Assembly (NCBI GenBank): GCA_023105745.1
Contig: JALGQZ010000003.1
Coordinates: 40,253,185-40,317,184, forward strand
DNA length: 64,000 nt
Reading direction: 5' to 3'
DNA from: Austropuccinia psidii
Lineage: Eukaryota > Basidiomycota > Pucciniomycetes > Pucciniales > Sphaerophragmiaceae
Shown: positions 44,801 through 59,177 of the stretch, piece by piece
How the letters are laid out: each line of letters opens with the position of its first letter
Position numbering within the stretch: the stretch's first letter is position 1
Translations under genes and position numbers: made by a program
Notes under the pieces: model-generated
The model's database searches: none
Told to the model about the DNA's origin: nothing
Seen by the model: only the letters and a program-made list of their open reading frames with translations

Positions 44801-46916
44801 TATTAGTTACTGATAATGAAGTTGAGAAAATAAATTTGGTTTATTTTTTGTTTAAAACCTTCCAAAATCGATATTTATGAAGAAATTTAACTTGAGTACA
44901 GGAAAAGTACTAGATTCTCAATCAAAGCTTTTCATACACATCTTAAGCATTCCTTTTTCCCTTGTGGACATAAGGTTGAATTATAAAGCTCCCAATAATT
45001 AAATTATTATTCTAGAGAAATATGAATTTTGTAAATATCATTACCACTAATATAAAGGGAAAAAATATTTCATGATTCATATTATCAAAACCTTCAATAA
45101 TTAATGCTACAGTAATTATACATAGAAATAATGAAAGATTTTTCCTTATTATATAAGTCACTGAAAGCTGTGATAGTATCAATACAAAAGCTCTACTTGG
45201 AGAACGCTTATATGGTTCAACAAATGTGTAAGCATTTTGAAAAATGAGCTATCATGAATTGAAGCTTAATAATACTTAAGAAATAAATATTAGCAAAGAT
45301 AGAATTTTTATGGAAATATCACTTTTAGGTTATTGTTTCAGAGAATAATGAAAAAAAGCCAGATACAGACATCACAAAGTAATCATATTTCAAAACACAC
45401 CAATAAAATATATAATAGGTTTTTTAGAGAGATCTGTGGATTTTAAAAGTTTTTTTCAGAAAAACTTTGTAAGAAAAAAAGAAATAATGAATGATTCTAC
45501 AAAAATAATCAAATATTGAAATCTGAGTTCTTTACTTATAGAATCTACAAGAGATATAATACTGAATGATTGATGATAATAGTGTAAGAGTTTATTATAT
45601 AAGCTATACATAAAAAAACACTTATCAAAATTATTGAAAGGAAAAATAATAATAAAACAGATCATTTTATGCCTTCAGAAACCATCTTCATGATAAAATT
45701 ACTTACAGAGGTCATCCCCACACCAGCACTGAAGAATAAATCAAGAATAAATCTTAAGCTTAAAATGTCTTTATATTCAATAATAGCACAATTTAAAAGT
45801 GATACTTTTCCTTAAAGAAGCTTGAATCTTGAATTGGGATACATATTCTGAGTTTTATCGAATTTCAATCAAAAATACCCTTAGAAATTTATTGCACCAT
45901 GAAATTATTCTTCATTTCCTTAGAAAATGAAAGGATTTGACTTCAAGGCTGAATCCCAAAGAGCTCTGTTTATAAAATATTTTAATACTTATTCTCTGCA
46001 CAAATAACGCTAAGATACGATGGCATAAAAAATTGAAAATAAATCCATAAAGAAATCAATTTTTATGAGTTTTGCAAGCTATTTATTTTTCAATTGAAAT
46101 GAGAAATATAAACCGATCTTTTACTTTTGATGGGGTTTTTATTAATGTTGAATCAATTTTCAAGCTTAATTGTATATTTACACCTCCTAAGTATTTTATT
46201 GCAAGTGTGGAATTGGGGATTTACCATTTATATTAGCAGCTGGTAATTCCTGTCCAATCGTTTTATAAGTAAGTTTAGAACATAATATCCAATTAAATAA
46301 CAATCTTAAAGCTTAAATAAGCTATGTATGAAATTAATACAGGAGGAAAAGCTTTTCTGGGCTCTTGTAGCTCCTGAATGTTGGATAACCTAGGAATCAT
46401 TACCATTTCCAAATTCCACCATTTTGTGTGGATTCCCCCAATTCATTTATTTAAAGAAATAACATTATTTGAGGGAAGTTTCAAACAATATCAGGTGTTA
46501 TTTACAGCCTTCATGGGAATCACTCAAACAAACCAGTAGATAAAAACGATAACCTAGTCTGAAGATAACTTATGTAAGCTATAACATACATAGTTCCAAT
46601 AAAAATAAAGGATTTAGTTTGATATTTCAAAAATTTCTCAAAATCTATTAAGATTTCTGAGGGAGTCTGGAATACTTTCATAGAAACCAAAAAATTTATT
46701 TTTGAGTATAAATCTTTCAGGGTTAGCCTAGTTTATTTTCAGTGTAGAATAAAAATATAAGATAATATCTATACATTAATTTATACAGAACACAGCTACG
46801 ATAGATATTAATTAGGCTTTATCTTATCTTTATGTGATGAGTGCATGACTAAATAAAATCGCTGTAACAATATTTGTGTTTCTATGGGTATGCTGTTATT
46901 ACATCACAGGCTCACA
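44800..46916 (-). repeat. Inverted B-family LTR relic within D's LTR
   Basis: On the - strand it starts at 46916 with TGTGAGCCTGTGATGTAATAAC, then AGCATACCCATAGAAACACAAA, a good match to B's LTR start. GATTGGACAGGAATTACCAGC and GGTAAATCCCCAAT (about 46205-46260) match B's internal LTR words at the expected distance. The far end is unresolved, so 44800 is set by LTR length. Confidence 0.55.
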
Positions 46917-47537
46917 GTGAGAAAATAACTCTTTGATAACTATTTTGAGTCAAAGCTAAACCAACTACTCATATATAAGATCTTTTTATCTCTTATATTC
47001 TTAAAAAATTCGATTGATATGTACAATTATTATACTTCTTCTTGCACCTGAACCAATCCAAAGGTTAGTTTAATAGTCTCTAATGACTATAAGCTCTATG
47101 ACTCCATCTGAAAAAGACTTTGGTCACTTGAAGCAGCTTTTCAGACCAAAAATCCTTTTTGAAGACACTTTATCAATATGAACTCTCTATATTAATATTC
47201 TCAATGAATTCCTGTAAAAAATGTCTTGCTGGTATTAAACATTGATTGGTAAGTATCTCTGTTCAAAGTTTGACTTTAATTTATGAAGAGATATTGATCA
47301 TATCATTTACTTATAGATTAAGAGTGAAAAGTATAAGTTTGGACGTATTCCAATGAATTTACGATTTATCATCCTATCTATCCTTATCTTTCACCATAAA
47401 AATGGTTGTGTGCAGAAACATTACTTAATCTGAAGTGAAATTATAATACTTACACTTTACAAGTTTGGATTTTGTAAAAAGAATTTCTCTGAGGAGAGAA
47501 AAATGACCATTATGTATCACTTTAAGATACTTGAAGA
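46917..47537 (+). repeat. Probable second part of D's LTR
   Basis: TTGCACCTGAACCAATCCAAAGG (about 47043) and GTGCAGAAACATTACTT (about 47410) recur in the same order at about 53155 and 53507 in the other LTR fragment, suggesting both are the 3' halves of related LTRs. No gene. Confidence 0.4.
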
Positions 47538-49377
47538 TGAGAGACTTTGAGATATGACAAAAGATCCAAAAATTTCACAAAAAGTAGCATCAAACTCATT
47601 TTAATAATAATAATTAAAACTCAATTCCAAAAACCATGGAAAAAAGTATAAATACCATAAAAAAGCATGAACTGTTAATTATCTCAGTGAAAGATGCGTA
47701 AATACGTAAAATAAACTAAAAAAGTGGATTTCCCATCCAAAAGTACTTATATTATCCCTTTTTGTCATATCTGTAAGCCCAATAATTACTGAGATACCTG
47801 GATATATGCACCTTTATGATCAGTTCATAAATTGATAGTTTTAGCTCATATCTTTTGAAATACTCATGATAAAGACATAATAAAGAATCCTAGATACCAC
47901 AAAATACCCTTAAAAATAAATTTATGAACTTCCTTTGACAAGCTGGATATAAGCATATGAATAATAAAGAGAAATTGACCAAAATAGCAATACCAATTGA
48001 CCATTTAAAACTAGAAGTGGTACAGACTGGAAATGAAATGGATATTAAGATTCCAACAGCTCATATGTGCGTAATGAAATAATTTCTATCATTATATTAA
48101 TGGTATAATCCGATGAAATGATGGTTCAAAGTCTAAAAAAGCAAATTCTGACGAAAAAAATGAATTAAAACAAAAATAATCAAAAATAGAGTTTTGATAA
48201 TGTAATAAAATAATCTTGGAACCTCAATAAGGAAATGAAGAAATATTATCATTCACTCTCTGAATTCCATTTGTGTGAAAATCCCAAAAGTTATTAATGA
48301 TTAAGGTTAAACCATGAAAATGATTTTGTAATGTTTTACTGCAATCTTAATTTAATTTTAACATTTGAATAGAAGATAAATCTGGTTTATCCTGGTATTT
48401 TATGATTAAAACTACATTAATTCACAAAATTCAATCATTCAACACACTTAGGATTTCAGAAAATTAAAGTTATAGTGATAACTGCAAAATATGGCCTTAT
48501 AATGAGATAAAAAGGTTTAATAATGATGTAATAAGCACCAAAACCTAAAATATTGATTGATTCCAGTAGGTAGAATAAGTAAAACTCTGATGGGATGTAT
48601 CTGGTAGCCATAAAGAACAATCTTTACTATATAAAGACCCCTTCTTCCTCTATTTCTCCCACAGATGCTTCAAATACAACAAAATATCAAATAAAAGATA
48701 ATCCACTTGAGTATTTAGATAAAGTTCTTATATTATAAAGGACAAAAGTCTTGAATTGTAACACACACTTAAATTCATGTTATTATATTGATATTTTATC
48801 ATTATTTGTCAAATTATTTTAGAATTTCTAAATCCAAATCAAAATGGTAAAACTTGCATTTCTCTCTATTTTTCATTGTAACTACATTCTGAATAAGTTT
48901 TAATTACCTCTTTAGGCATAAAGTAAATATAAGCTATCATTTTAAATTGTAAATAAAAGTTATTCTTATCTTAGTATAGTATTTCTCTTAATTTTCTCTA
49001 TAAAATCATGTTTTATTGATGTAAATAGTCTTTATATTGAACAATAACATCACTATTGGTAATATTTTAGTTATAAATTGCTACTTATTATTGAATAAAA
49101 ATATTTTAAGAATTTATTATTTGGTAACAATAACAAATTTGAATCATATATTAATAATTAATTCATCAATATATTTATTTCATCAAACTATTTCTATAGT
49201 AGAAGTTATATTCTCTATTGTCTATAAATAATGTATTATATTTTGTGCCATAATTATAGCAATATATTATAATTATGATTATTTTAAATCTTATTCTTAA
49301 TGATTAAGAGGACATTGAAAGTAAAATAAGTAGAATATTAGTAATTTTTACTTATTGTTTCATTGTCAAACCTTACA
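47538..49377 (+). mobile_element. A-family solo LTR
   Basis: About 1840 bp, starting TGAGAGACTTTGAGATATGAC and ending TTTCATTGTCAAACCTTACA as in element A, with TATATAAAG (48628-48636) at the promoter position. Perfect GAAGA duplications flank it (47533-47537 and 49378-49382). It has no internal region, so LTR-LTR recombination removed the element. Much more diverged from A than A's LTRs are from each other. Confidence 0.85.
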
Positions 49378-49382
49378 GAAGA

Positions 49383-49760
49383 GTACTTATATGATTCAAA
49401 ATATCAAACATAAGACAAAATTCTTCAATATATCAGTTGAATATGAAAAATAAATACATTTCAGTTTGAAAATATCATAAGTTATACTTACATATACAAA
49501 GCTATAAAATATCATTTTTCGGCTATAATACCAAGGAAGACCAGGGATACAAGAAAAGGTAATTTATGCAAAAATTAATCCAAAAAATCCAGAAAAATCC
49601 AAGTTTAAGCTTAATGTAATTTAGGCTTCATGAGAGGCTTCAGAAACCTAATTTTTGGTTTTGTTACCAAAAAAAGCTAGGAGCTCCCCATACAGCCTTT
49701 AAGTCACACACTGTGAGCTTTGAGTTATTTATTGAAATTGGTTTATAATGGAAGACTGTA
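49383..49760 (+). repeat. B-family LTR fragment
   Basis: Words ATAAGTTATACTTAC..AAAGCTATAAAATATCATTTTTCGG and later AAGTTTAAGCTTAATG match the first 300 bases of B's LTR in order (5450-5660). Diverged, with no defined ends. Confidence 0.45.
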
Positions 49761-51851
49761 TGAAATGGAAAAATGATTAAAATTGAAAATAAAAAGGTTC
49801 TTTTAATGATAATTATCTATGGCTTGCTATTATTAAAGCCATGGGTGAACTATTTTTCTATTTGATTGACCCAAAAAATGAATATTGCTTGGTTTATGCT
49901 CATAACCACTAGATTTGGAGTTTACTAGCTTTTGAGGCCAATTTACCACTTAATAGCTATAGTAATATAGTATTTGAAGCACTTCAAGTAAGGAAAAGGA
50001 TTCTTTATCACTTCTAGATACTAAATAATACCCTCTGTGCTCCAAAGCTTCAATCAAATGAAGTTCATTTATGGATAAGAGATCATTGTGGCTATTAATA
50101 CAAAAATGGATGTTCATTTTGCACAAATAAATTTTTACCTATTAAGGGGGAGAATAATTCTCAGATACCACAGCAGAATTATTGAAAGATTACTTTAGTC
50201 TTGTAATAAATACAGTAGAAAGCTCAGTAACCCATACTTATCAATGGAAAAAAAACTGTATTGGCTACAACAGTTCAGCGCTTAGCGCATTTTCCATGCC
50301 TAACCCATACTATAGTATCCAGGCCTGATATTTCATTTCTGACCCATCGCTTATGGACTGAAAATCTAGATCTTCTTAGGCATTTTATATGATAGAGTAG
50401 AATAATTTTCATTGAAAGAACTATTTCAAACTGAAGCTCAATGGAGCTAAATAAATAAATGAAAATCAAGATAATAATAAAAATATTCTGTCAGACTTAA
50501 TAGTTGAGGATAGAAAAACACAAATAGAGTTTTAGCTTAGGGTTTTTAATAAAGAGTAATTTCTATGTATCACATATGACTTTGATTAGTCATGAAGACA
50601 AAGAGATTAACATGTGTTTTCATGTGAGAGATACTTGATAAAAAGGAAAATTTTCCTTCAAGCTGATTCTTCAGTTGGATTTTGTAAGGTTTCCTAATCT
50701 TTATTGGAGGTTTCATTGTCTTTCAAAGTGGCTCAGAAAATTTTCTCTAGTGACAATTCTCAAAATTTCATTCAAATCTAGTATATAGAAGTTCTTCCAA
50801 GCTCATTAGACTTTTTGGGTGGACCACAAAATAAGTGGATAAACAAAGTGGACTTTTGGGCCACCAATTCCTTCATTTCTGAAATATTTTCTTCAAAGAT
50901 GCAGCAAATTTCCATGTTGGCCATAGAATTGCTCATGATGTTGATGTACTTTCAAAAATTGAGAAGTTTTGGAGGAGCTACTGAGACCAAAGCTGAGCTG
51001 GAAAGTAACATTTCTGAAAGCATGTCTATCTTTCAGATAAATGTAATTGAAGCTTAATAATAATAATTATTTTTGGTATATGACAAGTAGAACCCAAAAT
51101 AATAGCATTTGAATGTGAGAACTCAGGTTTCATGAACAGAACTAAACCTGAATGTTTCTGAGGCTATAGTAAGAATATTTCCTCCAAAAGTATCCAGCAG
51201 GAGAATAATTAACCTTGGTACCAAAAAAGAATCCACTTTTGTAAAATTATTTGATGTGACCAGTACTTTCTGTTATGGAAAGAGTGCTAGCCCATTTGAG
51301 GAGCATATTTCTGGTTTACCCACTTACGGGTTAGTATCTTCAGTGAATATTTGTGGTAGTTATTTGATTATATTGGAGTTGAAATTAAAATAAATTATTA
51401 TCCTCTCTTTGTTAGATTTAAGACACAAGGTATCTGTGAAAAAAAGACTGTTACTAAGAAGCACGGTATAGTTAATGAATTAAAATAAAATATTTTCAGG
51501 CAGTTATTAATCATAATAAAAGAAAATGTAATGTGCTGACATATAAAATGGATTTGTCTCATGCATATTTAACACATCCTTTAGATACAGTTCCTGTAAA
51601 AATAGTTCAAATGTTCAGCTTGTTGTTGTACTTGAGCTGGATTGGACTCAGCTGCTTCACCATGGAGTTGAATTTCAAAATTGAGACATCTTTTTCTTAA
51701 TTGAAGCCATTAACTTGATAAAATTCCTGATTGACAGGAAAAGAATAACTACTTTGAATTTAAGACTTTTGCCATTATATAAACTCTTGAGATTAGTGAT
51801 TAAGAATCCCATTCTTCACGAATATTTTCCACAGAATAAAGCTTGATCATT
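49761..51851. other. AT-rich stretch, nothing assignable
   Basis: Short ORFs (for example an 80-codon one at 50815-51057) show no family motif. GGAGAATAATT occurs at about 50152 and 51206 and again at 58379, possibly a remnant purine tract of another LTR family. Confidence 0.4.
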
Positions 51852-53560
51852 TTCAGCCTTAGAAGTGTTTTCATATACCCAAAAGACCACAAAAAAGTAA
51901 GTAAAACGTATAATTAATGATGAAATTTTTCTTTTCAAATATGAAAGTAACATTTAGTAAAAGTCTAACTATAATTTTATAGAAATATGAAGCTTAACAA
52001 AAAAGTTGAGAAATATTCTTACTTGTAATGATGAATTAACAATAACTTTTGAAATATATTTTGTGAAAACGTTGATAAATATCATTCTGATTTGTTCTTT
52101 CAACTAAACAAGCATGTGAGGATTATTTAACCATTGGATTCCACAAGAAAGTTTAGGTTGGGTAACCTCTGAGTGAAATTACTGTAACTCAACTCCAAAA
52201 AAACTTGAAAAAGGTTTTTATTATTTTCTGTATGAAAATCAGAACATCCTCAAAACCTTCATTTTGCTGTCATCCAATTTGGTGTTAACCATAAATTGTT
52301 GTTTTAAATTTGAGGTGTGGTGTTGATTTTTGAATTGATGAGGAATCAAAGTCTTTTCAATTGAAATTTGAAACTTTGCACATTTATTGCATTATTGAAC
52401 TCCAAAAATGAGGAATGAAGAGTTGAAGTTGTGTGCTGTATATTTTCAATTGAATTAAATGGTTAAAAAATTGATTGAAATATGTAATGAGTACTCGGAG
52501 AAACAATGAATTGGAGAGATTAAATCTTGGCTCCAAAAGTGCCATAATCCCCCAAATTCCTTGCAAACAGGTTTTGGAAGTCAAATTAACACAAAAACAT
52601 ATTTCTCCTGGCCTGGAATTAAATTGCACGTTCTGTGACTCAATTGATGATGAGATATTGATACCAACTGGGGAATTCTTAACTGTTGGAAAGGGGGTAA
52701 ACTATCCTTAAGCTAAGATAAACACCAAAAAGTATATTTTACCTTTTTTAAGGGCCCTTGAATACATCCTGACATGTTTTCAAGGCTTAAAACCAATTGC
52801 TACTACAGTAATGGTTGGTTTATAGGACAAAAAAGGCTAAAAACAGCCCTTTTTTGGTTCGAAATAGGGGTCAATAATTTTGTCCTTGACGTTTCTGTGT
52901 TCAATGTGTTTCCCACAGATTATTAGAGGAAGTTTCACTTTTGGAGGAAGAAAATTTCTGGATACCAAAGAATTTCTTCTTTGTCCCCTCTTCTCTCTTC
53001 AAGTTAGAATCTTTTCCTTTTAGAGTTATTTTACATGTTTTAAAAACAATCAATGGAAGATTCAAACCACAATTATCAAGTAATTTTGAAACTTTTAACC
53101 ACAAGAGAAAATCAATATAGCTATACTTTGTGGCTGTTTAGAATAATTTTGGCCTTGAACCAACCCAAAAGTGAATTACAGCATTCTTTATCACTGCAAG
53201 CCTTGTCATTTTGTTTCCAAATCCACTTAAGTCACGTTTGAGTGGGTTTTCTCTTTGATTTTCCTTTAGAGTCTGTGTTATATATTCATTTACTGAAGTT
53301 TTTTTCCAAATGAATTCAAATTGAAATTTGTTTTGTAGAGTATTTTCAGATGGATTTTAATTTTTGGTAAAACCATAAATCTCCATGATATTATTTTTTA
53401 ATACTAAATTTATACTAAAAAAAGTAAAAAACAATCATTATAGCATGTTTTCTCTTCAAAATCTTAAAAGTACTACTTTTAAATAACTTTACCTTGTGCA
53501 AATGTGAGCACAGAAACATTACTTGATTTTTAATAAAATTTTCATATCCGCACCTTAAAA
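51852..53560 (+). repeat. Degenerate A/B-type LTR
   Basis: The start area (AGAAGTGTTTTCATATACCCAAAAGACCACAAAAAAG) matches the LTR starts of B, D and the solo LTR at 63936. GGGTAACCTCTGAGTGAAAT at about 52150 and AAATTTGAGGTGTGGTGTTGATTT at about 52303 follow at the expected spacing. The right end is estimated from length. No ORFs of interest. Confidence 0.5.
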
Positions 53561-56500
53561 CTATATTAAAGAATTTAATATTTCAAAACACCAAGTGATA
53601 TTCTCTCTTGGAAGGCCTTCTCAATCTTTGAGCGAGGAACCTTTAGTCCAAGATGGGTATAGGAAGTTGAAAAATGCAATTCAATATCAACTTGAAACTT
53701 TCCATTGAAATAATACAATCTGATGATCTCAATATTATGCAAGATATTCGCTTTTTTACGAGAGCTTTTGAAAGTATTGATTTTGGGTTCTATCTTAACT
53801 TTTTAATTTGAAAATGTGTTCTCCTTTGCATTTGTCTTCCAGTATCATTTTTTTTCTTGTAAGGTGGATTCAAGCTTCAGGTTATTGAAGAAATGGAGGA
53901 GGTAGCATCATATGATTTATAACTATGACAAGCTGTTGTGCATTAAACAATACTGTATCCAGATTCATGGAAAAAGATCCTTCATCAGTTTTTGCCAATT
54001 GAAAAATTATATTCTCCAGTAGCATTTTCTCTTCCATGATTTTTCATTCATTTTATTTCTACTCTTCCTCTTCAAGATCTATGGATTTATACATAATTAT
54101 ATCATTAGCTACAGCTTTTTTTGGATTTTGTTGAGTTGGGGTAATTGAAAGATTCTTCAAAGTTTTTAAGCAGAAGGTCTAGAATAATAATACTAAAATT
54201 GAGCGCTTGAATTGTAAAGAATAATTTTCTTCGAACATTCTCAGGCATGGAAATAATAGTGGGGAAAGTGGGTATAATTCAGCAGAGTGGAAGGGATGGG
54301 AAAACATAATTTGTCATTGGGTACTGGTTGTGTTTCCACATGATGAATATGAGAGAAATTTGGAAGAAAAGGAGAATTTACCAATTGTTCAGAAATGTTT
54401 TGAGAGTTTCAAATTAAAAAACATGAGTTTTATATTATTTGAAGATCAAAGTTCTGTATTTTATCAGGTATGGCAAGCTTATTAGCTTTAAAAAGGAATT
54501 CGGCCAATACCAAGTAATATGGGTTAGAACAGGTTATGTATTCTCTCAGGTACCTTCTAAAAAGGTGTCTACTGTACGGATAATGTATGTGAGATCTTGA
54601 TCAGCTATATTTGACATGCCTTGGTACCTAGAAACTGCCGATTTAAAAATAAGTGTTATGTATCCAGGTAGAGATCTTTTGAACCCAAAAATGACGGCTT
54701 GAAATATTATTGCATGGATCTCTCATCTAGCTTTTGAAATACAGAGCAAAAAGGATAAAAACTGTAGTTATTGATGCTCTATCAATCACTTATTCCGTAA
54801 AATTGAAATTTTTAAGTATGTAGAACTCCTTAGGGATGGAAAACTTGGATAACTCAATATATCCCATATTAGAAGTAAAATGAATTATGGATTGGATTTC
54901 TCAGTAAGCTTCAATAATTTAAAAACATATTTCGAAAAAATTGAAGAGATAGGTGGACTGTTTAGTTTTTGAATTATAACTGTTCACCTGATTACCAGGG
55001 TGGAGATGCTACAGGAGTTTTTACCTTTCCAAAAACAATATTTTGGTTTTGAATCTTGAATCTAAAGTATATCTTTCTTTTTTTTCAGCTGAATGGGTAT
55101 TCAGTGGATATAATTGAAGGGAAATTGCAAATATTAAATTCAAGAGTTCAATTTCAATTGGAAGGAGGTGGAGATTATAAATTTCTTTTGGGAAATTTAT
55201 TCAAAATAAAATCTCTATCAATTTCCTCAATGTGCTATTTTCATTTTCCTTAATCGGTATTGTTTTATTGGGGTTAATTATTTTCAAAGAAAGTCTTTGA
55301 AACCAGCTCCTTCTTTTTGAATGGAAGCTCAGGAATATCAATATTCAAGGGCGAAATTCAAAGAATAAAACTTATCCAATGCAAAGGAATTCTTCGCTTT
55401 GGAAGCTTATTTTGGTACACAAGAGTACTTTTTCACAATGTGTTACAATACTAGCCTTTGGAGCCTGTCTGCGTTTTTATTTTCGATCCTGATATTTATC
55501 CAGCATTACTTCAGAGATTATTGAATTAGATCCATTTATTCAAAGGGGATTGGTTTAATTAGAACATCATTAGATTCTAAACAAATGAAGGTACATCCAA
55601 GCTTACCCTACCATACTGGTTTCTACCATGCATAACTCATTATTTTGCAGCTGAGGTTTTTTTATTTTTTTCTTATCAGAGAATATTTCTATAAAATAGG
55701 CTTTTAATGTGATTGTAGTTAATTAATAAGGTGCTTATGGAGTGAAAAGGGAATCTCATGTTACATAAGGAAAAGTAACTTCTCAGTCAAAATCCATATA
55801 TCTTTTAGGACGGTTCAAATACCAATTTTGAGTAAAATAGATTCTAATAAGAACTTATTTCTGAGACTACTGAGAAACCGTTTCTATTTAGAAAGAAATA
55901 TTGTGTGGAGATGAATTATCATATCATATCATCTATTTTCATTTCTATAAGATCAGAAATAGAAAATACTCATATCAGATATGTTTTCTTCATGAAAATA
56001 TGTAAATCTTCGTTTGTTGAGTAACTCACAATAATATTGTGTCCATTTTCTAAAATAAATTAGGAATATATAACTATACTTATTTTAATTACAGATATTT
56101 CAGGAGGTATATCTAAGTTGATATTTATGCTGAAATGGTTGACTCTTTAATTTATATCTTCTGGATCATTTCTAATAAAAGGCCTATTGAATCCACACAG
56201 AGAAATTCATTATTGATGAAATATTTTGCGAATATTGAATGAAATTTAATATGATCATAATAATATTAAAGTATGTCATGTACGGGACTTTTTGTTTTTC
56301 AAAAGTACCGTTTCAGGACAGGGAATTCATATTTCAGATTATCCAATACAAGAATATATATAAGGAGATAAAATAGGCGATCAAATAATAAGAGAAAGTA
56401 TTATAATTTGATTTTTGGCTTCAATATACCCTCTCACTATATTTGACTCAATTTTTTTAGATTATAAGCTATCATTCCTAATTTTTTAGCAATTTGAAGC

Positions 56501-59177
56501 CCTTAATGATAAGATATTAATAAATAATTCTTTACAATACTCATAGGAGTTATCACAACTCTGATTTGATGTATTCATTACTTAGAGATAGAAGTAATAC
56601 AAAGGGTTTATAGCCGGATTCGGAGATACTTCAGGATCAAATTCATATTGTTTGTAAAAAATATTCTATCATAAATCATTGATTGCCTTGTTGTATTGAG
56701 AAGGAATTAAAATGAGGAAAAAAGCCGTTCTCAAAAGATCAATGTTTTAAAAAGACTGGAAGATTACAGCAGAATTTTTTGATTATTATCCAATGGTTGG
56801 CAATGGGTGAAGTTCTTCTTGATATAGCAGCAAGAGAGCTTTTTTTGACACAAAAAAATTTATTTAATCAAATTTCTAATCCAGATAAAGAGAAGGAGCC
56901 ACATTTATCCAATTCTCCAAGGCTTTTTGTCAATTTATTCTTGAAGAGATATGTAATTAATTAATGAATAAATAAAAAATAATGAATCTTTTGAATCAGT
57001 TGGTATCAACAAATGGTTTATAAAAACAATAGATAATTTTTATTTTCATATCTTTTTAAAATTGAAAATATTCTCAAAAATAACTTTCCACAATTAATTC
57101 ATTTGTGGAATTTTAATTCAATATCACTCATTTTTTCAGATATGAATAACACAGGAATTTGTTTTTACTCCAACTAATGCTTTTTAAAAGAGGTCAAATT
57201 AGAATGGAAATTCAGGAAAAATTGGTGGCTTATATAAGCTCCTTTAAAGAGGTTTTGTGTAAGGTTTTTCTATGAAGCAACAAGTCATGTTAAGCTAGTC
57301 TACTATGACTGTCCCCAAAAATCAGTATAATAAAGAGAAATTCTCATAACAACAAGCTGTGTTATTTCACACATGTTTACCAAGTTTCAAGGATTTTTTG
57401 CTATTTAGTAAGCTATTGATTAAAGATTCAATAGGGAAAAATTCCAAATTAACCAGTTACATTGAGAAAATTCAGAAGTAAAATGAATTTAAATTCTGTC
57501 ATAGGAATAATTCCATAGAAAGATCCTAGAAGAATGGTATATGTAATTACAAAATCAATAATAAAATAATGGAAAGATAATAAATAGAAAGCAAAAGTTA
57601 CCAATGGAAGAGGTAGTGTAACACTTCAGCTACCCTATCACTGCTCAAGTTTTGAATTACTCAGAAATACAGTTGGAAAAGGGGGGCCACTGTAATCATA
57701 AATAAACTCATATTTATTAATCAAAATTAACGATACAGAAAAAAATAACTTTATGAAAGGAAAATCCATTGAAACCTTGAATTACAAAGCATTTCTTTGA
57801 ATATACAGGAAAGGTCACATTGGAAAACCAACCAAGATAAATTAACAAAATCCCAGTTTAATTCAAATTAAGGAAATGAAAAGCTAATACAACATGCGTA
57901 AAGCCCCCAAAATGTACCGAATTCTCAAGTTGAAGCTCAGAAAATGCACAGAACTATGGTGCAATAGCTGTTCAAAATCACCTCTTACAGCCAGAAATCG
58001 TGCAATACCTTCAAGAAATGACACCATCACAAATTTCTCCGCAAAGAAGGTTTAGCCATATTAAATAACTATACATGAAGTTGTTGCAATAAACAAAAGA
58101 TATGGTGCAAACACTCCAAGAAATGAAACAATTTCAAAATTACTCAACACCAAAAACATCTCAGCTTACATAATCATTCATCAATATTTTGAAACAAACC
58201 AAAAAAATGTATAAGTTTAGATTCATCACTACAAAAAAATTACCTCAACCAAAATGAGTGAAAAATTTCAAGTCACTTAGTTTTGAATTCCTCAAGGAGA
58301 GCCCGATTAATAAATGTAGAGGTAATTGATCTCTAATTTCCTTCTCTTTCCCCAATGCACTTAGTTATATACCAAGAAGGAGAATAATTATACATCCCTT
58401 ACATAGTAGGCGAAGAGAGCTACTTTTTATTGAAGTATTATAGACTTTTACACTTAGTTAATAGTAATTTCTAATTAAAAGTAGCTGAAAGAATGTCTAA
58501 ATTATAGGGTTTTGGTAAAACCACATAAGCTTCTAGAAAAAACATGCAAGCCCTTACGTGTTTTTACCAATTTATGGCCAAAACACATAAGTGACCTAAT
58601 TTTTTTGAAAAAATTCTCAGGCTCAGTTTTGAGATTTTTTCATTTTATTTTTGCCATAATTTATCTGACATGGGATGACAATATCCCCACATTTTTTTTC
58701 ATTTTTTTCTCTTTGCCAAATTTCTCAAATTCATAAAATTTGACCAAATGCCATATTTTCTTAAAAGATTTATTTAAAATCTTCCCACTTCAAAATTTCC
58801 TCCATTTTTTTCAAAATGAAGAGTTAAATCTTGAAAATCAAAAACTAGAAGTCCATAATTTTGGGGATTTTTTTTGGTGGGACAAGTGAAGGCACAAAAA
58901 GGTATTTTTGTTCATGTTTGTAATATGACTATTTTCAAGTACAAAGCTGCCACATGCTTGATAAAAAGTGAGACTGGGCTAGGATTTAAGCAATAAATAG
59001 GACTGAGGACAGGGGTAATTGGAATAAACTGTATATACAAAAATCAATCAATCAGAATCAACCTCCAAAATAGTTGGTTTTTCCTGAGGGGGGGCAGATT
59101 GGACAGATATAACAAACTGGGTTTCTTAAATTTTTCTGCCCAACCCAGGTCTTGTGGTTGGGAATGAGGATCCCAGC
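53561..59177. other. AT-rich intergenic or decayed repeat sequence
   Basis: No ORF above about 75 codons with recognisable motifs, and no RNA gene seen. 54240-54600 is slightly richer in G but not interpretable. Confidence 0.45.

Noticed and set aside
50815..51057. 80-codon ORF with ordinary composition
   Set aside because: No recognisable domain, no homologue in the window, AT-rich surroundings.
56779..56964. 61-codon ORF
   Set aside because: Short, no motif and no supporting context.
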